From: Miscanthus floridulus
Lineage: Eukaryota > Streptophyta > Magnoliopsida > Poales > Poaceae
Direction: 5' to 3'
DNA: 64,000 nt
Assembly (NCBI RefSeq): GCF_019320115.1
Contig: NC_089593.1
Coordinates: forward strand, 17,964,870 to 18,028,869
In this document: positions 35,731 to 47,789 of the stretch, in pieces
Layout of the letters: each line of letters begins with the position of its first letter
How positions within the stretch are numbered: position 1 is the first letter of the stretch
Made by a program: the position numbers and the translations under genes
The notes under the pieces: model-generated
The model's input: the letters and a program-made list of their open reading frames with translations, nothing else
What the model was told of the DNA's origin: nothing
Database searches by the model: none

Positions 35731-37150
35731 GGTGTTCTATATTCAAGCTAGGGAAATTCCGGAAGGGGAGCCAGTGATGATGGGTATGTTTCCTATCGCC
35801 GATCATCCTGCTGTTATGCTTTTCGATTCTGGTGCATCTCATTCATTCATCAATAGAACCTTTGTCATAAAGCATGCAATTCCAATTGGGGAAACAAAGG
35901 AAAATTTCTTTATATGGTCGCCCGGGGGACGTCTATGTACTAAGGAAATGGTATACCAGGTACCCATAAACCTGGGTGGGCATATTTTTCCCACTACCAT
36001 GATTATTCTCAAGGATCAAGATATAGATGTGATCTTGGGAATGAATTGGATGTATCAACATAAGGCTATTATAGATGTTTTGAATAGGACATTAAGGGTG
36101 AGTTTGTCTGATAGTAATTCTCAGCTTCTTATCCAACTTCCAACCTTAAGGAGATCAGTGGACAAAGTTTGTGCAACTTTTGTCAAGGAGATTAGGGATA
36201 TCCTGGTAGTTTGTGAATTCCCTGATGTTTTTCCTGAGGATTTACCCGGTCTACCACCAGATAGGGATGTTCAGTTTAACATAGAGTTAAAGCCTAGAAC
36301 AGCTCCGATCTCTCAGAGAGCTTATAGGATGCCTTCCAAGGAATTAGCTGAGTTAAAGACTCAGTTGTGAGAGTTGATTGAGAAAGGATTTATTCAACCT
36401 AGTTCATCACCTTGGGGATGCCCTGCAATTTTTGTGAAAAAGAAAGATGAGACCCTGAGGTTATGTGTTGACTATCGTTCGTTGAATGAAGTGACCATTA
36501 AGAATAAGTATCCCTTACCTTGGATAGAATTGCTTTTTGATCAACTGGTAGGAGCCAAAGTTTTCTCCAAGATTGATTTAAGGTCAAGCTATCACCAAAT
36601 CAAGATTAAGCCTGAAAATATTCCCAAAACAGCATTTACCACAAGATATGGGTTATATGAATACTTGGTAATGTCTTTTAGTTTGATAAATGCCCCAGCT
36701 CATTTTATGTATCTGATGAATTCAGTGTTCATGCCTGAGCTAGACAAATTTGTGGTGGTGTTTATTGACGATATCCTAGTTTATTCCAAGAACAGAAGGA
36801 ACATGCGGAACATCGCAGAATTGTCCTGACCCGCTTAAGAGAACATCAACTATATGCCAAATTCAGTAAGTGTGACTTCTGGCTTAAGGAAGTACGGTTT
36901 CTTGGACATGTCTTGTCAGCTGAAGGAGTTGCTGTTGATCCAAGCAAAGTTAAGGACGTGCTTGATTGGAAACCGTCAACCACTGTTCATTAGGTTCGGA
37001 GTTTTCTAGGAATGGTGGGGTATTACCGTCGTTTTATTCCAGATTTCTCTAGAGTATCCAAGTCCATCACTAGGTTGTTGAAGAACCAAGCCAAGTTTAT
37101 CTGGTCATCTGAGTGTGAAGAAGCTTTCCAGACTTTGAAGAGATTGTTAA
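35731..37150 (+). pseudogene. Chromovirus A pol, 5' part: protease and reverse transcriptase
   Basis: The protease active site LFDSGASHSFI is at about 35820, with ILGMNWM downstream. Reverse transcriptase has [46 protein letters not shown] and the catalytic FIDDILVYS (near 36765). The frame breaks near 36800 (one-base shift) and at stops near 36368 (CGA to TGA) and 36991 (CAG to TAG). It is cut at 37150, before RNase H, by chromovirus B and resumes at 51561. Confidence 0.88.
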
Positions 37151-40100
37151 TGTAACACCTCAGTGTTAAGCATGCATTACCATTTCATCCCATGAGCATA
37201 ATCATCATCACCTCATGCATAAGCATCATTCATGCATTTCATTTCGAAAGAAATGAAGTATCATTTCATGTGGTGCTTAAGTTGATTGAAATTCATTATG
37301 TTTAAAACAATGTGAAATGCCATGCTCATGTTTGGATGCCATTATTTCTTGTTTTGATCACTAGGATAGCTTATAAATATTTAGGATACAAACTGGAGCA
37401 AAGTTTGTATTTAAATTTTTGCCAAATTTTGCTTTTAAATAATTCTTCAAAATTAGGGTTTTGAATTAATATTGATGTTTATGTTGTAATTCAAAATCTA
37501 TTTGGAATTTGACTTTGGTCTTAAAAGCAAAGTTGTAGAGAATAAATTTCTAAGCAACTTTCATTTTTACACCAACTTTTGAAACTGCTTTAAAATAGTT
37601 CAAAATTTCGTTTGAATGAAAAAGGATTTGAAAATAATTTGAAAAAGATCAATTCACCTAAGTTGGGCCTCGCGCCTCACTTCTGGCCCATTAGCCGAAG
37701 CCGGCCCAGCGCTCCTCACCGCGCCCGCGCCTTCGCCTCGGCCCAGCTCGCTCACCCGGCCTACCTCAGCGCCGAAGCTGCGCCCGTTCCCGCGCGCCGC
37801 GCCTGACCGACGCCAGAGCGCGCACGCCGCGTGGCCGCCATGCGCCGGTGAAGCTCGCCGCACGTCACAGCCGGCCTGCCCAGCCCTCCACGCGCTCGCC
37901 TTCACCTGCCGACCGCGCCGCGCTCCCCACTTCCCTCTTCACTCCGCCAGCCGCAGCGCAGCAGCAATAGCAGCAACTCTCGCGCACGCGCTCGCCTCCG
38001 CCACTGCGCGCCTCGCCAGAACTAGCTCGCCCGGCCGTCCCAGCTCGCCGTCGACCACTCCATCTCGCCAGTAGCTCTGCCTCCACCACGCGCACCTCGT
38101 GCTCGCGTCGATTTGCCGTGGTAAGCTCCCCTTCCTCGGGAATCACTCGCCGGAGCACGACCAAGCTCACCGGAGAGCTCCGCTCCCGTGGACACCCCCT
38201 CTCCGCTCCACTTCTCTCCTTCCTTTCACGCGCGTGAGCACCGCCTTGCCCTCACGAACCTCGTGCGCGCCTGCCCGTGCCCTGCCGTGGCCAGAGTCGG
38301 CGTACCACCGATGAGCCATGCCACCGCTCCGCCATGCATGCCATCGAGCCCCATTCTGAGCTCCTCCCGTGCCTTCTCTTGGTGCACTGTGTCCACCTCG
38401 TCGCGGGTGAGCTGCTGGTGGTGACCGCGCCGCCGGCTAGCTCACCGTCGGCGAAGAGCCGGCCGGTCAGCTCGGCCCCTGTTTCGGTCTGACCGACAGG
38501 TGGGGGCCATTGACCCGTGGGGGCCCGCTCGTCAGCGCCCTGACTCGGGTCTAGGTGCACAGCACCGGGTGCACCCATCGTTTTCATCGGCTGATTTTTG
38601 AAAAGGATTTAAGAAATGATTTTCAGATTTCTATTTAAATGCTTTGGGAATTTATAATTTGCTCAAAATGGCTCCAGATTTGTTGAAACAAATTTTGTTA
38701 TGTTCCTTGTCACCAGATCTACATGATAAAAATATTGCATGTCATTTTTGAGATACTTTAATGTAGAGCTTTATTTAATTCTTGATATTGCTAATATCTT
38801 GTAGAATGTTTAGTAAATCCTATATGTATCAGAAAAATATGATTCCAAGTTTGTTACTCTTCTTGTGTAATGTACTTTCTAGGAAAAATATATGTCATGC
38901 ACGTCCTGTAGAAAAATTATGAGGTGTAGTTCAAGTGCCTTTAATGGCTGATTTTTGTTATTTTTGCTAGAGAGCAAAATTTGTATAAAACATGCATGTG
39001 ATAATTTTTGTACAGTGATTATTTACTATGTAGAACATAGGAAAAATATTACATCTGTTGTTTGACACTTTTCACAGTACAAAGTATTTTCATGCTCATA
39101 ATTAGGTCCAAGCTTGTAATTTTTTTAGGCTATTCCACTTATCCAAATGCCATAAAAATTTGATGGTAGACTACTAAGGGTAGTACTGTGCTATGGTAAT
39201 TTTCTAAGATTTTTCTATGCTATAAAAATAGATGTTACTATTCAAACCTATTATTAATTAGGGTTTAATCAAATGTTGCTTTATGCATGATTAAGAAATT
39301 AGTGAAGCTTTGCTGTATCTTTGAAGCATTTAATGAGATGTGTTGACGTAGCATATTAGTAGTAGAAGAGAATGCAGTAGATAACATGTGCTTGTAGTAC
39401 ATGTTCTTGGATGATGTTGACTACCTTGCATGCAAGCATATTCATTGTGTTCATTTCATCCGATGCACCTTTTGCATAAGCACTTATGCACCTGCATCAT
39501 ACAAGATCGCAAACCGAGAGCCCGGTCGTCATACCCGAGGAGCCCGAGGAGCAGCTCGAGGTGCAGCCACAAGAAGTGACCGAAGCAGACGAGGAGGACG
39601 TTGAGGAACTTCTGGAGTGCCCTGATCATCGCCCGAGCTCCTTCGAGAGAGGCAAGCCCCGGAGCATTTTTCTCCCTAGTTTACGATTATTAATTAATGC
39701 TTTACTTTAATTGATGCATTACGTTCAGGAGTTGTTTGCAACCGTTGCTGCATTATACCTTGTCTACCTTTGTTATACTATATCCTTGTTACCCTGATAT
39801 CCGTAGTCGAGTCAATGCTTAGCTGGCTTAGACCGGTAGAAGTCGAGTGATTTCCTCTCACCTGCGAGCTATAGGTGGTTACCTGGATCTGCTTGGATAA
39901 CTATGTAGTCATGGTATAACTAAGTGTTAATTTGAAGTTGAGATCGGACGGAGACTTACAGAGTTTTAGACTGTAGTGCTTTCCATCTGTGTCGATTAAG
40001 GACCGACCGTTGTTTGGCCTCAGGTCATGTTGAACGCATGCCTTACATTTAGCTGGCTGAATAAAGTACCTTTTGACCGCGAAGCTAGGAGATTATTCGG

Positions 40101-41125
40101 GCCGAGTAGATTGCCCGCAGCGCACTATATCGGAGCAGGTGTGGTAGGACACGGGGGCGCGATGATAAGACCGAAAGGCAGTCGGTCGGCCCCCGGGTAC
40201 ATGTGGTTCCTGGCAAACTCAAGATTTTCCTGGATAGTTGACTCGGTGACCGATACCTCACTTTAGCGGGTGAGTGAGGTTTGTGTAAGGAATAAATTAC
40301 CAGTTGGTTAATAATCGATTCGAATCGCCATCGTTCACTGGATAGTGAACACTTGACTTGAGTTACTTCATTGTAGTAATGTTGATGGAACACTTGGACA
40401 GTTATAATGAATATGACATTATGGAAGTTGTTAATGATCATTGGTTATCATTATTTGCTTAATCACATGCTTGCTCTAGTATAGGTGCAAATGTAGTCGA
40501 TAGGTTAATAATAATTAACTTGACAATAATGCTTTTGGAAAGGTTCTTGAAATGCTAAAAATGCCTCTTTTTGCAAATGAGTCAGCTACCCTACTATAAA
40601 GCCCTTCATAATCCTTGGTGTCACTTTATTTTCGATTATGTCGGGTAAGTCTAGCTGAGTACCTTCTCGTACTCAGGGTTTTATTTCCCACTTGTTGCAG
40701 ATGGGCAGATGTATTACGGCTACTGTATCAACTGCCTTTATCCTACGATGGGTGATGCTTAGGACCATGAGCATGGTCATTCCTTACGTCTCGTCTAATG
40801 CTTTTGTTGGAGATGATCATTAGTTGGCACTGTATTTGAACTCCATGTGTGTGTGTGGTTTTGAACAAATGGCTTCCACTACTTTTATTTGAACTCATTT
40901 TGTAATAACTATGTTTAAACTCTGATGTACCTGTGATGCGAACTTTTATGTAATATGTGATGGTGACCACTAAACTTATTATGATCTTGGTTGGTATGTG
41001 AGTTGGTTTGAAATCCTTCGTGATTTCACGGACTACCGGGTTATACGGGCTTAAGTTTGCTAAATTGTCTGCTCTGGCGGGTGATTTTCTTACTTAATTT
41101 CGTATAATTGGTCGGTTCTGTTATA
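37151..41125 (+). repeat. 5' LTR of chromovirus B
   Basis: 3,975 bases. It starts TGTAACACCTCAGTG and ends TTCTGTTATA, followed by GCAGGCATCAGAGC. The very GC-rich block at 37670-38570 contains chance open frames on both strands. The segment at about 37230-37435 is absent from the 3' LTR. Confidence 0.93.
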
Positions 41126-41128
41126 GCA

Positions 41129-41139
41129 GGCATCAGAGC
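41129..41139 (+). other. Primer binding site of chromovirus B
   Basis: GGCATCAGAGC lies three bases after the LTR end. It differs from the TGGTATCAGAGC of chromovirus A by one T-to-C change, so initiator-Met tRNA priming is likely. Confidence 0.8.
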
Positions 41140-41915
41140 ATGGTTTAGCGTGTTACTGTTCACAAGTGTATTTAGAACAAAAAGGTGTTTGAAAAACTTG
41201 AGTTCCAAACTAAAAAGTGTGCCAGTGGTCATATCCTTTATGCCCAGTTAAGGACTCTAGGTGGCTTATTTAAGTACTGACTTGGGGTTCTTGCATCATA
41301 TTGCTCTTTCGTTGCTCATACGGCGTGCTATTGTATGAGTGCCACTTATTTGAGTGGTAGTGTATGGATCATTTGCCTCTACGCCATGGTAAGTGTGAGT
41401 TATGAGAGCATGATCGGATACACCGCCAATCTAGGGTGAATGCTTATAAGATGCTGGAGTAATTACATGTTCTACGCATGTTTTACAAAGGTATCTCATG
41501 TGTGGGTATTCCATCTGTTGAGGCGATGCCATCAATAGGACGATGGTTCGGGTAGTTACTACCATTGTACACGTATCTGGGGATTCGTGTAGAGCGTGTA
41601 GATAAAATTTACTGCTTTTATGCATTCATTGGAAATTGGGCTGAAATAAATCTTCTGCGGGTACATAACAACGTTATCGTGTAGAACATATTAGATACGT
41701 ATTTGAGAGATCGTTTGTATGCCACCAAATTCGTCGCTAGAAATTATTTATTTCATAAGTTTGTGAGAACGTACGGCACGTACATACATCATATTATTTG
41801 TGCATTTCATTCATGTCATGCATTCCTCCCCTTATAAATTGATTATCTCATTTTGATAAAAGTTGTATCACCTAAAATATGTTCCCATGGGGTAATAAAA
41901 GAAATTTTGCTACAG
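41140..41915 (+). other. Leader of chromovirus B before the H3-mimic ORF
   Basis: About 775 bases with no coding signal. It ends TTTTGCTACAG directly before the ATG at 41916, a good match to a plant splice acceptor, so the ORF may be expressed from a spliced RNA. Confidence 0.4.
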
Positions 41916-42905
41916 ATGGCCCGCACGAAGCAGACCGCCCGTAAGTCCACCGGAGGAAGGGCACCTCGACGTTAGTTGGCCCTGAGGGAGCACCGCACCA
42001 CGGACACCTTCTTGAGCGAGTTTGGCATGCCGACCTTGCTTTGGAGAGTGCTCCATGATGTGGGGTACCCAGAGGGTCAAGAGCCGGTGTACTCTTGGAA
42101 TGAGAGCCAGTTAGCAGAGGATGGACTTGTAGTGGTAGAGATCACAGTTCCTGCTCTTGGTGATTCTCCGGAATGGGATGGTTGGCACTTGGAGTTTGAG
42201 GGTCGCACTCCTATTGAGGGTGCAGAGGGAGCAGCTTTCCATGTCATCAGGGACATCATGAGCAGATTTCCCAGTGAGCTTGCAGCAGCTCTAGCTGGCA
42301 CCTTTCCTAGGGACGATCCTCATGATGCTATTTGGGTTCAGCCTCAGGGAAGTGCTTTGGTCAGAGGTCCAGCTGAGGGATAGGCTAGCGACAACCATGC
42401 TATGAGTGCTATGTTTGCTGCTATCAGAGCGTATCAGGGTCTTGAGTGTACCTACTGGACTTTGACTGGCTTGCGTGGTGAGGATAAGCTCAAGGAAAGA
42501 AAGCAGAAGAAGAAGCAGGCGCGTGCTATAGCTAGTTTGTAGGAGCAGTTGGCTGATATGAGCTTATAGCGGGACCAGGCGGTAGAGAGAGGTGATAGAG
42601 CTATGCAGCGGGTGCATACGTTGACTTAGGCCAACAACAATGCAGACCACATGATTGGACAGTTGGTTCAGGAAAGGAATGAAGCCTGGAACGAGAGGGA
42701 CCTTCTGCTGCAGAGGGTCAATGAGCTAGAGGAGTACAACATCAACCTGCACGAGGAGTTTCACGTGCTCTACAATGGGGTTGGCCCATATGCTCCTCCA
42801 GACGCCGCTGGCATGGACATCGACGACGACGACGAGGACGAGCCTGTAGTTTCACCTGGGGGCGATGGTGACGTCTCCGACCTCGACGACGGCCCTGAGG
42901 AGTAG
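41916..42905 (+). pseudogene. Histone H3 tail-mimic protein of chromovirus B
   Basis: The ATG at 41916 opens MARTKQTARKSTGGRAPRR, then TAG, then LA. Compared with H3, residues 1-13, 15-17, 20 and 21 are identical, with K14R, K18R and Q19 (CAG) changed to TAG. After residue 21 similarity ends. A compact-looking domain follows (about residues 30-150, with WRVLHDVGYPEG and WDGWHLEFEGRTP). Next are a basic segment (KLKERKQKKKQAR), a likely coiled coil (LVQERNEAWNERDLLLQRV; NELEEYNINLHEE) and an acidic tail (DIDDDDEDEP). In total there are 329 codons with five stops (41973, 42381, 42540, 42567, 42627), all TAG where CAG fits. The coiled coil and acidic end match the A protein. It lacks the histone fold. 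Biochemical role unknown. Confidence 0.88.
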
Positions 42906-43269
42906 GCTAGTCGCCTTGCGCTAGTGTTTAGGTCCTATCGTGATGATCTTTCTTTTGTTGGCATGTAACCTAATGTATCTTGCTTTGAACTTATGAGACT
43001 TGGCATGTGATTGGAACTTGGCTAGTAATGCGATATCTGAACGCATAAAAGTCCAGCGTAGGTATGCTGGCAATTTGGTTGTATTGGACGCGATGTTTGC
43101 TTTTGAAGTAATTTAATTAGTGATGTTGTTTTAATTGGGATGCGATTATTGTGCCTCTGTTTTATTATATGAATTTATTCTCTCTAGTAAATTTAGTACG
43201 GCATAATTTTTCCTTCACTCATTATTATTACAGCTTCACTCAATCATTACTTGTTGCTGAAATATGCAG

Positions 43270-44399
43270 ATGACAAATACTCGTCGTACCACTTATGAAG
43301 CCGCTGAGACCGGTGCTAATGGTGCTGGGACCGGTGGTGGTGGTGGTGGAAACCACATCAACAATAATGAGCCCCCCATGAACCGCATTTGCCACCTCCT
43401 CCCCCGCTCACCCCAGAGGTGTTCTTCACACAGTTGCTCAGGAGTCAGCGCAACACGGAACAATCCCAGAAGAACATGGAGGATTTTCTGCATACCATTG
43501 CCAACAATGTTCAGCGCGGTAACAATCAGGGTGGTGGCAATGTTGTGAATCAGTTCAGCAGCTTCAAAGATTTTATGGACACCAGGCCGCCAATATTCAA
43601 GGAAGCAACAGAACCACTCGATGCTGAAGAATGGATCAACACTATGGAAGATAAATTCCATGTGTTGAGGATGACTGAGGTATTAAAAACTGAGTATGCT
43701 ACACATCAGTTGCAAGGACCAGCGGGAATGTGGTGGAAGCACCATCGCACAACCTTCCCTCCAAATGCTCAGATTACGTGGAGAGAGTTCGATGAGGCCT
43801 TCCGTGGAGTTTATATTCCACCCGGGCTGACCGAGATGAAGTTGCGAGAGTTCTTGGCGTTGAATCAGGGCACCAAAACCGTGACGTAATATTTGCATGC
43901 TTTCAACAACTTGTGCCGTTATGCTCCCGACATGGTTGACACCGATGCTAAGAGAATCACCAGTTTCAAGAGAGGACTCAATCCAAAGATGATGAAGCAT
44001 GTGGGTACCAACACTCGCGCCAGATTCAATGACTTTATCAGTGATTGTCTAAAGCTGGAAAAGAACAACAACGCCAGTACCGCAACCAAGACTCGCAAGA
44101 GAGCACTAGAAGGTGGTCCGTCCTAGGCAAGAGCACCTGCGGGAGGTCGTCCTACCTATCATCCATCTGCACCTGGCGCTAGGTTCAGGCCACCACAGCA
44201 GAGAGGTCAGAATTTCAGGGGACCATAGAAGCCTTACAAGATGGTAGTGCAGTCCAACAAGGCAGCCACAACTGTGGTACAGGGCAGTTCTAAGGGAGCT
44301 GTGGGATCTGCTGGTACAGTAAGGGGACCCTGCTACAATTGTGATCAACCCAGCCACTTCTCAAGGTTCTGTCCTTATCCGCTGAAGAAGAAGCAGCAG
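43270..44399 (+). pseudogene. Chromovirus B gag
   Basis: The ATG at 43270 follows ATGCAG, a possible splice acceptor, and opens MTNTRRTTYEAAE with a Gly-rich stretch. A frameshift near 43375 moves the reading frame to TPEVFFTQLLRSQRN. The capsid region includes DTRPPIFKEATEPLDAEEWI, MWWKHHRTTFP and WREFDEAFRGVYIP. A zinc knuckle [15 protein letters not shown] lies at about 44332-44376. Stops near 43887, 44124 and 44227 fit CAA or CAG to TAA or TAG. Gag would form the particle and bind RNA. Confidence 0.88.
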
Positions 44400-47300
44400 A
44401 CCTATACTGCTCGGGTGCATAGTACGACTGTGGATGAGATTCCTGAGAGAGAGCCCGTAACCACTGGTAAGTTTCCTATCAACCAAAACCCTGTAGTTGT
44501 TCTATTTGATTCTGGATCATCGCATTCTTTTATGAGTCAAGCATTTGCACGGAAACATGAACAACTATGCATAGAATTGGGTTATGGTTACCGTATGAGT
44601 TCAGTGGGGGCTGATGTTTTGACCAATCAGATGGTTCGAGGGGCAACCCCTGAATTAGGTAGCAGAAAGTTTCGAGTAAACTTGATAGTTATGCCTGGAC
44701 TAGTTCTGGATGTCATTATAGGGATGAATTGGATGAAGGATTGGAGAGCAGTTATAGATACAGGAAGTCGGGTACTTACCCTTAAGGATCCCCTGGGTGA
44801 GGGTACTTTCCAAGTACCATTGCCTCAGAGAACGGACCTTATAAGTGTGACATGTGCTACTGAAGTTATTCATATTCATCATATTCCGGTAGTGTGTGAG
44901 TTTCCGGATATATTCCCAGATGAGTTACCTAGTCTTTCGCCAGATAGGGATATTGAGTTTGGAATTGAGTTAATCCCCGAAACAGCTCCGATTTCAAGGA
45001 GACCCTATCGGATGCCTCTGGATGAATTAGTTGAGCTGAAGAAGCAACTAGAAGAGTTATCGAAAAAGAGGTTTATCCGGCCAAGCAAGTCTAAATGGGG
45101 ATGTCCTGCCTTGTTTGTGAAGAAGAAGAAAGAGGGCACGTTGAGAATGTGTGTGGATTACATGCCACTTAATGCTGTAACCATCAAGAATAAGTATCCC
45201 TTGCCTCATATCGATGTTCTATTTGACCAGTTAGCCAAGGCTAAGGTGTTCTCCAAGATAGATTTGAGATCCGGTTATCATCAGATCAAGATTAGGCCAC
45301 AAGATATACCGAAAACCGCATTTTCCACCAGATATGGGTTGTATGAGTATCTTGTCATGTCCTTTGGCTTGACAAATGCTTATGCATACTTTATGTTTTT
45401 GATGAATATAGTTTTCATGCCAGAATTGGATAAGTTTGTGGTTGTGTTCATTGATGACATTCTGGTGTACTTCGAGAACGAGAAGGATCATGAAGAACAT
45501 CTAAGAATTGTCTTGACCAGACTTAGAGATCATAAGCTGTATGCTAAGTTTAGCAAGTGTGAATTTTGGTTGAAGAAAGTTCCTTTCCTTGGTCACATTC
45601 TGTCAGAAAATGGAGTTTCAGTCGATCCAAGTAAGGTGCAAGAGGTTATGGATTGGAAGGCACCGACCACAGTTCCTGAGGTTAGAAGTTTCTTAGGATT
45701 AGCCAGTTACTATCGCCGTTTCATACCAGACTTCTCGAAGATTGCCAAGCCAATGACAAGTCTACTACAGAAAGATCACAAGTTTGTGTGGACAGAGGAG
45801 TGTGAAGCAGCTTTCCACACCTTGCGGAAACTATTGACCACTGCTCCTGTTCTAGCACAACCGGACATTGAGAAACCATTTGATGTGTTTTGCGACGCAT
45901 CGAAAACTGGATTGGGTTGTGTTCTTATGCAAGAAGGAAGAGTCATTGCTTATGCCTCACGTCAATTGAGAAAGCACGAGGTCAACTATTCGACACATGA
46001 TCTTGAACTTGCTGCAGTTGTGCATGCCCTGAAAATTTGGAGACATTATCTACTTGGTAATGTATGCAATATTTTCACAGATCACAAGAGTCTCAAGTAC
46101 ATCTTTACCCAACTAGAACTGAACATGAGACAACGAAGATGGTTAGAATTGATCAAAGATTACAACCTGAATGTGCAGTATCATCCTGGAAAGGCCAATG
46201 TAGTGGCAGATGCTTTGAGTAGAAAGTCATATTACTTGAATGTGCATCCATTACTTGAAGATGGGTTCGATCTAATGCATCCTGCTGTGTTACATAGTAT
46301 TCAGATTAGTTGCTCGTTGGAGAGTAAGATAATAGAAGGCCAGAAAATAGACAAAGGAATATTTCACATCAAAGAGAAAATAAAAGAAGAGTCGTCTAAG
46401 CATTTTAGAGTGGATGAACAGGGCGTGTTGTGGTTTGACGACCATCTTGTGGTTCCCAAGGATCGAGAGCTTAGGAATAAACTCATGGATGAAGCTCACC
46501 TTTCTAAGCTATCTATCCATCCGAGAAGTAGTAAGATGTATCAAGAACTGAGGCCTCGTTATTGGTGGACCAACATGAAGAAAGAAGTTACAGCCTATGT
46601 TGCCAGATGTGACACATGTTGTAGAGTGAAAGCTATTCATATGAAACCTGCTAGTTTGTTGCAACCATTGTCCGTACCTAGTTGGAAGTAGGATGATATA
46701 AGTATGGATTTTATCTCGGGTTTGCCCACTACTCAAAAGGGACATGATTCGATTTGGGTGATTGTGGATCGTCTTACCAAGACCGCTCATTTCTTACCTG
46801 TCAAGACAAATTATCGACCACCTCAATATGCCTAGAAGTATATTGTAGAAATTGTAAGGTTGCATGGCATACCAAAGACTATAGTATCTAATAGAGGGCC
46901 ACAGTTCACGGCTCACTTTTGGGAACATTTGCACAAAGGCTTGGGAACTAGTTTGATTCGTAGTACCGCTTATCATCCTCAGATAGATGGTCATACTAAA
47001 CGAGTTAATGCTGTTCTAGAGGATATGTTAAGAGCCTATGTGTTGTCTTCTAGGGGTTCATGGGAGTCATGGTTACCTTTAGCTGAGTTTGCTTACAATA
47101 ATAGTTATCAAGAAAGCATCAAGATGGCTCCATTCGAAGCTTTGTATGGCAGAAAATGTAGAACGCCACTGAATTGGGTCGAGCCAGGAGAAAGAAGGTA
47201 TTATGGCATTGACTTTGTAGAAGAGGCCGAGAAGAAAGTTCATATTATTCAACAAAATATGAAGGCGGCCCAATCACGTCAGAAAAGTTATGCAGATAGA

Positions 47301-47743
47301 AGAAGGAGACCCCTTGTGTTTGAAGTTGGTGACTATGTTTATCTGAAGGTCACGTCAATGAAGAAGAAACGGTTTGGAGTCCGAAGAAAGCTTGCCGCTA
47401 GATTTGTAGGACCATACAAGATCTTGGAAAAAGAGGTCTAGTAGCTTATAAGATAGAGTTACCTGAGACAATGAGTACCGTATTTCCAGTTTTCCATGTA
47501 TCACAACTCAAGAAGTGTTTGCGTGTTCCGAAGGAAAGAATAGAACCTCGAGGCATCAAACTCAAATCAGATTTGGTGTATCGTGAGCAACCGGTCCGTG
47601 TTTTAGACACTAAAGAACATGCTACTCTGAATAGTGTGGTGAAAACATACAAGATACAGTGGAATCATCATGATGAGGGAGATGCAACTTGGGAAACGGG
47701 AGAATATCTACAAAAAGCTTATGAAGATTTTTATAACAAATAG
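44400..47743 (+). pseudogene. Chromovirus B pol: protease, RT, RNase H, integrase, chromodomain
   Basis: The frame is open from upstream of protease ([11 protein letters not shown] near 44505) through reverse transcriptase ([13 protein letters not shown]; catalytic FIDDILVYF near 45450), RNase H ([13 protein letters not shown] near 45890; DHKSLKYIF) and the integrase zinc finger ([26 protein letters not shown]). Stops at 46689 (Trp to TAG) and 46833, and a frameshift near 47437, break the rest. In the integrase core the second Asp is Asn (SNRGPQF) and the Glu region reads TKRVN instead of TERVN, so the catalytic triad is lost at two positions. The C-terminal chromodomain (VVKTYKIQWNHHDEGDATWE) ends at 47743. 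Chromodomains guide such elements to heterochromatin. Confidence 0.9.
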
Positions 47744-47776
47744 TTCATAACCCAAATCTCAGGATGAGATTTTTAT

Positions 47777-47788
47777 AAGGGGGGAGGG
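47777..47788 (+). other. Polypurine tract of chromovirus B
   Basis: AAGGGGGGAGGG lies one base before the 3' LTR, the expected site of plus-strand DNA priming. Confidence 0.85.
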
Positions 47789-47789
47789 T

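Noticed and set aside
39401..39710. Small frames in the LTR of chromovirus B shared with 49834-50037
   Set aside because: Both copies are LTR sequence and the frames differ in length and phase.
41916..42000. A true histone H3 gene
   Set aside because: Similarity ends at H3 residue 21; no histone fold follows, and the ORF lies inside a retrotransposon between PBS and gag.
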